From positions 1,922,001 through 1,986,000 of the forward strand of contig JAPFFF010000001.1 in the NCBI GenBank assembly GCA_039105265.1: DNA of 64,000 nucleotides, given 5' to 3'. This DNA is from Tritrichomonas musculus. Lineage: Eukaryota > Parabasalia > Tritrichomonadida > Tritrichomonadidae. Shown here piece after piece: positions 56,701 through 64,000 of the stretch (position 1 is the stretch's first letter; the number at the start of each line of letters is the position of its first letter). A model generated the notes under the pieces. It had not been told where the DNA came from and did no database searches. It was given only the letters and a program-made list of their open reading frames with translations. The position numbers and the translations under genes are program-made.

Positions 56701-59700
56701 GTCATTATTTGCTGATCTAATGAAATACAGCGATAATTATCCTTAAATGTGACTGCTTGAAGATTGATTACACAAGTATTCGTGAAATGCAATGAATCTA
56801 ACTTTTCACTAAAGTTATTACATGAAGTAGAATCATCAGCTCCCCAAATCAATGTTTTATGTTGATACAACAATTGTTGTGAATAATTAAAAACAAGCTC
56901 TAAATGATAAACAAGTGTTGTATAGTCCGTATCGCCTAAATAACCGTAAATACCGGCAAAAATTGCATTGGTGACGGTTTCAATAAGTAAAGGAGTCCTT
57001 CCTGATCCAATTTCAAGCCATTTAACGAGCGAATAAAATTTGTTATTCACATCGAGGATCAAGAAACAAATACCAATTAAACAGCCAGTAATGATAAATG
57101 TGCTCAAAAAAGCAGGAAGTAATATACTAACTTTTTGACAGCCTTTGTGTTCAGATTGTGTAACCGCTTCTTGCGTCTGTTCAGTGTCAGGCTGAAACAA
57201 AGCTATCGGCTTACTTGCCTCCTTGTAAATTTTGATCGGAAGCAAATTCAAGACGTCGAAAATTTGCTGGAATTCCATGTTCATCTTCACGTATCCGATA
57301 AAGAAGATAGAAAGATAGACGGCAAAGACGATAGGAATTGTTATACAGAAAAATATAATGATGTCTTTTCTAACCGCCTTTGACAGCTCTTCTTCTTGAC
57401 TGACCAAAACAGATGATTGGTCAGTCAGTACGTTAATTACACTACGCATATTCAAAATGACTTCACAGACACATTCATCATCCTTCCAGTCAGAAGGATC
57501 ATCGTATGTCAGATCCAAATTGGAGGAAAGCACAATCTGATTCAGCAAATACAATGAGAAATAACGAACAGAAGTCTCAGAATGGACAACATTTTTATTC
57601 TTCCGATTACAGAACGAAATGTTTCGATACTGAACAAAGTCGGTCGTCCACTTGTCAGAGATGTTCATTGATTCTTGATACTTCACTTGTGACAGGAGAT
57701 GGCCAAGCGCTTCAATCGAATGGATAGAATCAACAGCATCAGAAAAAAGGGCACTTTTGGGTCCCACAGAAAAATTGTGATAGTCTTGAAGAGTGACATC
57801 ACTTCCTAACGAAGCGTTGATGTTCTCCTCTTTGGGACTCAAGCCAAGATTCAATGACCACAATTTGGCCATACGAAAAAGTGACAAATCTAAACTTTTT
57901 CTGAGGGTTCCTACCGTTGCGATATTTTGGTAGTTTATGCGACGATCGTCGAGGAAATTTGAGGCAACAACAACGATAACAATGAATACAATAAAGCTCA
58001 ATAAAAACCGCAAAATTGAACTGAATGTGATAATTGAAATACCAACTGAATTCATGTTATTAACCGCTTTTCTCAAGGCAAACCGAAGTCGAGGAGTGTC
58101 AAGGACGCTTGAGGCCATCTTCTCATTAGATTCAATATCGGTGTCAGAAACTGGGTTATTTTTATCGTTACTCACAGAATCTACAGACATTGAACTTCCA
58201 CTTTTTGATCGTCTTCGATTCAAAATGTTCTTGCCTTTATAATCAAGGATCCTCTTATATAGATAGGAAGGAAAAAGGTTGACCATTGAGCGGAATGCAA
58301 AATCAACGGTTGCTCTTTTGCTATGCTCAATTAATTGACCTTCTTGGAAAAGTGCAACTCCCCCTTTGAAATCAGCCTGGCATTCAATCACGTATCGCGA
58401 GAAGAGGAAAAGAAGACGGGAATTGTTAGGGTAGCGCCCCATTGCTTCATGACAGAGGGAGTTAGTAGCCCTATTCAATCTTGACAGATAATTTAACCTG
58501 TCAATGGTCAATTGCTGTCTTTCGTCAATTATTCGTATCAAAAATTGTGAGAAAGAAGCGATCGTCTGATTTGTCACTTTTGAGATCTCAGCGAGGTCGT
58601 CATTGAGCTGCTTCGACGTGTTTGACTGCCGAAGGACGTGCACTCGACGGAGCTGAAAGAAGAGAAACCGTTGGTCCAACGATAGGTCGTTTTTCTTTGA
58701 CAAAAGTGATATGTAAAATTTCAAGTTCTGCGATTCGGAAGGGAAGAAAGAAATGATCTGCGCAACTTGTGCTATGACGTTTGTTGTGCTGTTGTTCTGG
58801 TTAACTGGCTTTATCCATTTGAAGGTTATAAAGTCGGCACATCTGTCAGCAACGGTTAGACGTAAGTAACGTAACACGTTATTTTCATTTCTGAGGTTTA
58901 TTTCTTCAATTTCTTTGCTCACAATTTTTTTCCTCAGAGAACGGAAAATAACGGTGAAAACAGGGATGCTGACGACAAAAACGCCGAGGGGTACTAGAAG
59001 ACGATAAATGGAAGGTATTGGGAATAATTGAAAAAGAGATGCAATGATGCCCGAAAATATGATTGATGACATTATTATATTCATCCATTGCTTGATCATT
59101 GGATAGAAAAACATCTGGTACAGATTATATGAATTGTATAGAATAAAACAAATAATGAGAAAATAATACGACCACGTTGGCAATCGCTTAATTAACCGCG
59201 AAAATAAAATTATAAAACTACTGCCAAATATACACAGAAAAAGTGGAACACCATCCCATGATGAAAGTGGTGTGTCTTCAATGTAGGGAGTGGATGTTCG
59301 CATCATAATATCAGTATAAAAAAAGAAGATTAAAATTAAATAAAAAATAACTCCAAAAACAGTTGACGCAATATATAAAGATTTGTTTCCTATAATAATA
59401 GATGGTTCTATAATATCGGTATTGGTACCGTTCGATATTTGTGTATAATTAGATGGATTTATTTCGATATTATCGTTAAAAATCGAATTAAAAGATATAC
59501 CAATATTATAACATGATGGTGATAATAATAATGGAATTATATATGAGACAATAAATCGTGTTATTTGCGCATTATGACGTGGAAATATTTTGTTAATGTG
59601 ATAATATATTATCATAACAATTAAATAAATGAGGATTAAACAACTTAAAACTAATATTATAATTGATGGAATTCCTGTTTCATAAATATTGGAATCTAAA

Positions 59701-60062
59701 ATGCCAAAATCCACCGGATATGTTAAATAACGTAAAGCTTTATCAGGAAAAACTGAGAAATCCCATTTTTCTGGTAATGATGGTAAGTATGACGTAATAT
59801 AGTATTGGTAAAATGAAATAAAAAATTGAAAAAATACAAATAATGAATTAGGCGGAGCGCTTCGAGAGAGTTCATCAATAATAAAGAAAAATATATCAAA
59901 AACTGTTGAGGAAAGAGAATTTGTTGTTTCTTCAATTGTATGGCCTCCTGTTGTAACGCGTGATACTCTCGATGTGCTTTCAAATGGCATTACTGATGAA
60001 CCTGGTACATAATTCATTAAATGTAATGTAATGTAACAATTTTCAGAAAAATTTAAGACCAT
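53766..60062 (-). CDS. Giant membrane protein with PAS-like region and degenerate class III cyclase domain
   Basis: About 2,098 residues from the first in-frame ATG at 60062 (a second ATG at 60017 may be the true start). Twelve or so hydrophobic spans are seen: about eight in the first 400 residues, then further spans near 690, 930, 1,040 and 1,250. A PAS-like region (SNSVIVFDKQCKIQMINETT) lies near 1,310. The C-terminal cyclase-type region is recognisable from VIGIGISSGGPITAGTLGKE and the following GGTVKTSFIV. The usual ADI and GD metal aspartate positions read TIKI and SES, and a 300-residue Asn/Ser insert splits the domain. This is a trichomonad adenylate/guanylate cyclase-like family; this member is probably not catalytic. 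Confidence 0.85.
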   Translation of the reverse strand: MVLNFSENCYITLHLMNYVPGSSVMPFESTSRVSRVTTGGHTIEETTNSLSSTVFDIFFFIIDELSRSAPPNSLFVFFQFFISFYQYYITSYLPSLPEKWDFSVFPDKALRYLTYPVDFGILDSNIYETGIPSIIILVLSCLILIYLIVMIIYYHINKIFPRHNAQITRFIVSYIIPLLLSPSCYNIGISFNSIFNDNIEINPSNYTQISNGTNTDIIEPSIIIGNKSLYIASTVFGVIFYLILIFFFYTDIMMRTSTPYIEDTPLSSWDGVPLFLCIFGSSFIILFSRLIKRLPTWSYYFLIICFILYNSYNLYQMFFYPMIKQWMNIIMSSIIFSGIIASLFQLFPIPSIYRLLVPLGVFVVSIPVFTVIFRSLRKKIVSKEIEEINLRNENNVLRYLRLTVADRCADFITFKWIKPVNQNNSTTNVIAQVAQIISFFPSESQNLKFYISLLSKKNDLSLDQRFLFFQLRRVHVLRQSNTSKQLNDDLAEISKVTNQTIASFSQFLIRIIDERQQLTIDRLNYLSRLNRATNSLCHEAMGRYPNNSRLLFLFSRYVIECQADFKGGVALFQEGQLIEHSKRATVDFAFRSMVNLFPSYLYKRILDYKGKNILNRRRSKSGSSMSVDSVSNDKNNPVSDTDIESNEKMASSVLDTPRLRFALRKAVNNMNSVGISIITFSSILRFLLSFIVFIVIVVVASNFLDDRRINYQNIATVGTLRKSLDLSLFRMAKLWSLNLGLSPKEENINASLGSDVTLQDYHNFSVGPKSALFSDAVDSIHSIEALGHLLSQVKYQESMNISDKWTTDFVQYRNISFCNRKNKNVVHSETSVRYFSLYLLNQIVLSSNLDLTYDDPSDWKDDECVCEVILNMRSVINVLTDQSSVLVSQEEELSKAVRKDIIIFFCITIPIVFAVYLSIFFIGYVKMNMEFQQIFDVLNLLPIKIYKEASKPIALFQPDTEQTQEAVTQSEHKGCQKVSILLPAFLSTFIITGCLIGICFLILDVNNKFYSLVKWLEIGSGRTPLLIETVTNAIFAGIYGYLGDTDYTTLVYHLELVFNYSQQLLYQHKTLIWGADDSTSCNNFSEKLDSLHFTNTCVINLQAVTFKDNYRCISLDQQIMTFNKFAKDVYLTLLYAQKSSVNSTDDFNDAFINVLNGYEAINLHYLGITYLLPKLEACQVILNEGINLKISQLKEYSLVIALCTLAAEFILFIIEMLVVNNLKYEYNIVRILIARLPPLSVIQNSSLVELMTGQSDIISKKQLTPVMIHIRYCSNSVIVFDKQCKIQMINETTSEVFGFTKEQLFHAHLSTVINNDECQIIQDKINRNVDKNVTKSKKNKNKDDSEIELDDQISNEDENQISKLAFLLNNSDHDNIDLNNNNSNGQITHEKVDLYNNPLRMMAIGIKDDGTKIILSVILTYLPEPDDVFALIMKDDTKIFINEEEIKRAKQRTIDIMNQVLPQAISQNGKIKENISFSIKLATVITIKILNFNDQIPHISSVQAIRSMSELFTYLDNQLSYYPNLTKTSVISESYQVIGGLFNPSTMRRFSSRNDDDPTTIDFNEFTDYDDDPESESQVGRTRRRRGSTVSLGRSAISTSASKRSVNSSRSNNDIASGRKLASSNESATSSKVSINSAPSKLSNNNENSTSSKANLNSNASKLNNNDGGVRSSKTSLSGTKLNNNNESATSSKTNINSNASKLNNKNESATSSKTNINNNASKLNNKNESATSSKTNINNNASKLNNKNESATSSKTNINSNASKLNNNDGGVRSSKTSLSGTKLNNNNESATSSKTNINGGTKLSSNGDEHARSSKGNVGNNGSRSKLNSSGENARRSKSSMANANGSCPGGSIQFENINNDANNNATPSASNANTSRSNASTTEMTLSGRVKHVRSRKSIYDIKSLNSSEPVQFSSIVLDSIYYAFNCFSVTNYLNTSTGSNLVIGIGISSGGPITAGTLGKEHIQFEVVGGTVKTSFIVCNSAESGDVVITEDVFDIIKDVPEAKTNLIFEKYKKLELLHSKKVNTYLVKASEALEPHSDNSGEFREDDGDDDDDDGDGDGDNNEDQIEMMEELQAIPSDMQLPIPPHDDDSSNL
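54640..55170 (-). repeat. 63-bp minisatellite in the cyclase-family gene
   Basis: Tandem units of about 63 bases encode KLNNKNESATSSKTNINNNAS-like 21-residue repeats, about eight copies, some nearly identical. Two copies of a variant unit (GGVRSSKTSLSG) are placed symmetrically, pointing to block duplication. All units stay in frame with the host gene. Confidence 0.88.
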
Positions 60063-63000
60063 ATTAAGGTTGAACAAAAGCAGTATATTTTATCATATTA
60101 TAATATAATAAAATATATGATGATAAAAAATTTATTTACTAAATATAATGGTAAAATTGACGTATGATATAAAAATAAACTAATTTTTCTTTTTGAATGA
60201 AAATTTTACAATTTGATAAGTTTAGAAAAAAAATGATGTTTTGTATAAATATTATAGCAAATATGAGGAAAATCCAATTTAAAATATAAGATATATTTTT
60301 TAGTTAATTTATTAAATTGAATTTATTTTTTATGAAATATTTGAATCATCAGAAAATTGAGATCAATTCTATGAAATTATTATATGCTTCAGAATATTGA
60401 GCATTTTTTTAAGAAATAATTGTGAGATTGTAAGATATAAACAATTGTAAAATTGTGAGAAAATAAAGATTTCTGAAAAGTAAAAATATGTAAAGTATTC
60501 AAAGAAAAAATCTATCCAAAATAAAGTCCCCAGCGTCGGAATTTTTGATTTTTTAAAATAAATCTTTTTAAAATCAAAAAATATGGCCAATTTTTCAAAT
60601 TTTAACTCAGGTTGAAAAGATTAGCTGAGTGATTATTTATGAAATTATCTCTACTTTTAGCAAGATATACAATAATTTAAATATATTATATAATGATATT
60701 ATTAATTTTATGAATATTTAATAAAAAAAATTAAAATTTATAATGATATATTTCGCAAAATATGTATTTTCGTTGTCACTTTTTGAATACTACAAAATTG
60801 AATGAATACCTTAATAAGGCCTAAAATTTATAATAAAAAATTGAATAGTTTTTTAAAATTACATTAATCTTTTTAAAAAGATATTCAATTTATTATTTTA
60901 TATTTATGGCATGTACTAAGCATGTCAATTCGCAAATGAAAAATTTTTGATTTTCGCAAATGAACTTTTTGAATGGTTTTGAAATTTTACTTTTTTTAAA
61001 TTCGCCTTTAGTTTTTCCAGGTATAGCATTTTTTACATATAAATTATGTTCCAGGTATACTAAAATTAATATATATTAAAACAGTTTTATTTATGAATTA
61101 TTCTTTAAAATATGATAAACGAAATTTTATATTTCAAAGAATTATGGTTATATTTTTATGAAAATTTTTTCAAGTTTTTCGTTTACTAAAGTTGGGTAAT
61201 TTTTCGTACGGTAAGTTGAAATTCTATATAGTCTTCTCAATTAAACTTAGACTTTATTGAGTACTCTCAGAAATTCTCTCAAAACATAAATAAAAATATA
61301 TGAAAAAGTTTTCATAAATAACGACCAAAAATTATCTTTTTTTAACGTATGATTATTGTTTGAACTTTTTCCAATAATTATTTTCAACATTATCAATTAT
61401 TGAAAGATTTTCTGAAGTTATTCAATAAATTCTAAAGTTAATTGAGAAGAGTATAAGTTTCCGAACGGTTTCGCAAATGATTTTGAATGCTTTTTTGATA
61501 ACTTATCAAATTCGCAAATTCGAAAATTTATGAAGTAAAAAATAAAAAATAATTATTATGCCGTTTGTATTGTAAAGATATGATTGGTTTGTAATTTTTA
61601 TATTTTAAAGAAAAATTTAAAAAATCAAACTTTTTGAGATGAAAATAGTCAATATTCCATAGTTAAAATTTTTTTTATTCACAAAATTTCAATAACAAAT
61701 ATTATATATAAAATATTCAATATTTGAATATAGTAAATCATTCAAATTTTTCGCAAATGGATAAAATTTGATTTTCGCAAATTTGAGAAAAATTTTTGCG
61801 AAATGACATGCCTATTTATACCTTATTTTAAATCATTCAGTAAAGATATTTCAAATAAAAATTATGTAATGTAAAAATATTTATTTTATTTAATTTTTAT
61901 TAAAATTTTATTTATCTTGATATATAGAAGTTATAAATCTATATAAATTATTTTATATTTTATTTTATTATTATTATTATGATATACATTTATATATTCA
62001 TATATAAAAAAATAAAAATAAAGGATAATGCATATTTTTTAAAAAAAACTCCAAATTTCTTTTTTGTTAATCATTTTAAGTATTTCTTGTGTTGAAATGT
62101 ATTTTTCTATATTTACCTTTTTTTATATATTTTAATATTATATTTTATAATATTAATAAGTTTAAAAATAATATTGATCATGTGTTAATAAGATAAAATA
62201 ATATTATTAAAAAGATGCGAACTTTTATTTTTCTCAAAAAGTCTAAATAATTCAAATTTTGAAAAAAAATATTTGAATTCAAATTGACACAATATTTCAA
62301 GAAACAACAAATATATCGCATTTATAAATATAAATTTAATATATGTGATAATATTTAGTATCGGTAAAAAAAATTATTATAAAAATATTATAAAAATATT
62401 TTCAAATTTTCTTATTCAATGTAAAGTTAATATTTCTTATATTTTTATGAAAAAAATAAAAAGAAAAAAAGCAAATAAAAGCAAAATAAAGACATCTTTG
62501 CAATTATAAAAAAAAAAGAAACTGATTGTCTTTTGAAGTAAGATTCACACTTCATTTCTCTATATAAAAGTAAAATATGATATATATTAAACTCTCACCC
62601 TTAATAGTTACATTACTCAAAGTACATTTTTATTTTTCAGATTAAAATAAAAGAAAGAATATTCATTCTATTATTTGATGACTAAATGAATTTTTTTATG
62701 AAATTATTTAGTTCTGGTGGAAAAAAAAGCTTATTATCATTAATATCTTTCGAATTAATAAACAATAGTCCACTATTGTTTTTATATCTTGTTATAAAAT
62801 TAAATACGACTTATTAATTTGCGATATATAATATATATATTAAATATAAAATATGCTCAACTAACAATAACATTTTATTAAATAAAATTGATAAAGATGA
62901 GCACATTTTAAAAAAGTAGAACGACCGTTTATATCAATTAGAAAATCCTGAAAAAGTTTTTTTATTTTTTGACTAAATTTATTATTATATAACTTTTTGA

Positions 63001-63560
63001 ATGATAATCTAATTCAAATTCTAAATTTCTAAAATTTTATAAATTTTATAATATATCAAAAATAATTTTATTTTTTCTGTTCATTTTTTTTAACAGGATG
63101 AGATTGGTAAATATTTTTTATATTTGTTAAATAAACCTCTTATTTATTTGAATTTTATGAAAACAACGTTTTTTTAATTCAAATTTGAAAGGTCATGCCA
63201 TCTTTAATAAACAGCATTAATGCAGTTTTTCTTTTTCAACAAATCAACTAATATCAAAAATTTAAAAATACAATATGTGAAATAAATTTATATAATTTTC
63301 GATTAAGATTTTTTGAATGAGGTCATTCAATAACTTATGTTTTAAGTTTTTATAAAATATATTAATGAAAAAAATAAATATAAGTGATAATTTATAAAAA
63401 ATAAGATAAATAATATATTAATAAATATAAACAACAAATATATATAAAAAATAATCAATTGATATCAGTATAATCATCAAGAAATAAAAATAATTTTTTT
63501 AGAAAAAGTTATGTTTGGAAACAGATTCTGAAGTTGAAAATTATCTAGATAATCCAAATT
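60063..63560. other. 3.5 kb AT-rich intergenic region
   Basis: No gene is supported. Apart from the inverted-repeat element at about 60,908 to 61,811, the DNA is over 80 percent A/T with long A and T runs and many ATATAT stretches. It probably contains the promoters of the cyclase-family gene and the phosphatase gene at its two edges; no defined motif could be picked out. Confidence 0.6.
60908..61811. mobile_element. Foldback/MITE-like non-autonomous inverted-repeat element
   Basis: The left edge GCATGTCAATTCGCAAA (from 60,920) matches the inverted right edge GCATGTCATTTCGCAAA (to 61,811). A second pair, TTCTCAATTAAACTTAGACT near 61,230 and TCTAAAGTTAATTGAGAAGA near 61,430, is also inverted, as are the TTTTCGCAAATG stretches, so the two arms mirror each other over much of the 0.9 kb. 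No coding capacity is present. This is typical of a foldback or MITE-type DNA transposon derivative; the exact ends and target duplication are unclear. Confidence 0.6.
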
Positions 63561-64000
63561 ATGTCGAAATCAGCTTCATACATATTATCAGCTTATTCAT
63601 TTTTATTTTCATCTTCGCTAGAAAAACTTCTTGATGTAGGATATAGGTTTAAAGATGGAAATCCTATTCCTTCTTTTGATGAAAAATTACTCATTGATTT
63701 ATGTTCTGAAGCGCAGACTATTTTTGAAAAAGAAGATAATATTTTAGAAATGGAAGGTGATTTAATTATTGTTGGTGATATACATGGGAGTTTTCATGAC
63801 TTATTAAGGATTATTAATTACATTCAAAATAAAAACAAAAAAGTTCTATTTCTAGGAGATTATGTTGATCGCGGGTGTTTTTCACTTGAATGCGTTACGA
63901 TTTTATTTGCATTGAAGGTTGTTCATCCTGATAATTATTTTTTAATTCGAGGTAACCATGAATTTGATTCACTTTGTAGTCAGTATGGCTTCAAAGATGA
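63561..64000 (+). CDS. PPP-family serine/threonine protein phosphatase (3' end outside window)
   Basis: The frame starts at ATG 63561 (MSKSASYILSAYSF) and is open to the window edge, giving 146 residues. It has the three metal-binding motifs of PP1/PP2A-type phosphatases in order: GDIHG near residue 73, GDYVDRG near 99 and RGNHE near 131. The roughly 55-residue N-terminal part is helical as in PP1. These enzymes remove phosphate from Ser/Thr using a two-metal centre. Trichomonads have many PP1-like copies; subtype cannot be set from this fragment. Confidence 0.95.
   Translation, partial: MSKSASYILSAYSFLFSSSLEKLLDVGYRFKDGNPIPSFDEKLLIDLCSEAQTIFEKEDNILEMEGDLIIVGDIHGSFHDLLRIINYIQNKNKKVLFLGDYVDRGCFSLECVTILFALKVVHPDNYFLIRGNHEFDSLCSQYGFKD

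Noticed and set aside
44283-60062. Spliceosomal introns in the host genes
   Set aside because: The long host genes are uninterrupted and I saw no ACTAACACACAG-type 3' intron motif typical of trichomonads.
60063-63560. CRISPR-like array from the repeated TTTTCGCAAATG words
   Set aside because: The words are irregularly spaced, partly inverted and belong to a eukaryotic foldback-like element.

Overview
The window looks like genomic DNA of a trichomonad (Parabasalia), most like the AT-rich Tritrichomonas type. The evidence is a very AT-rich, apparently intronless sequence with two large kinase/Sel1-repeat genes, a giant multi-membrane-span class III cyclase-family gene and a PPP phosphatase, next to a large Polinton/Maverick element. 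The species assignment is inference.

Positions 1 to about 38,880 are one giant Polinton (Maverick) whose left end lies outside the window, so it is at least 38.9 kb, about twice the usual size. It is treated here as a fossil virus-like element. Nearly all of its frames are open (about two visible breaks), so it looks young. From left to right it carries: a long coiled-coil protein, an A32-type packaging ATPase, a small amphipathic protein, two tandem paralogous double-jelly-roll-type capsid proteins, a penton-like small protein, and two large fibre-like proteins (1 to 17.3 kb). Next come small genes and a minus-strand group of very basic SAP-like core proteins (17.3 to 21.9 kb). A protein-primed family B DNA polymerase follows, then a KilA-N protein and many small coiled-coil genes (22 to 30 kb). 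The right part holds an SF3 helicase, a family of paralogous coiled-coil genes, a retrovirus-type integrase and four further unknown genes, ending at a terminal repeat near 38,825 to 38,880. No adenain-type protease is visible; it may lie left of the window.

The element has a clear promoter code. Right-half genes (replication, regulation, small coiled coils) mostly start just downstream of a CGGTTTTGACA-type box followed by an initiator-like TCAYTTTTAT. Several structural genes instead share a T-run ending in TGCA/TGCR. A third box (TCATCAC-type) serves genes near the right end. This suggests temporal classes built partly from host-like (Myb-site plus Inr) core promoter parts.

From 38,881 to 40,517 the sequence is mostly plain AT-rich host DNA with a short GC-rich island. 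At 40,518 to about 41,262 a terminal scrap of a second, broken Polinton faces the first one, with an inverted copy of the same terminal repeat. The stretch 41.3 to 44.2 kb holds no convincing gene, only a poly-T tract and eroded coding-like scraps.

Host genes occupy the rest. A kinase with about thirty Sel1-like repeats lies at 44,283 to 49,829. A second, more divergent Sel1 kinase lies at 50,153 to 53,293. A roughly 2,100-residue, 12-span protein with a PAS-like region and a degenerate cyclase domain, interrupted by an Asn/Ser minisatellite, lies at 53,766 to 60,062 on the minus strand. The start of a PPP-family phosphatase runs off the right edge. The 3.5 kb AT-rich spacer before it contains a 0.9 kb foldback/MITE-like inverted-repeat element.
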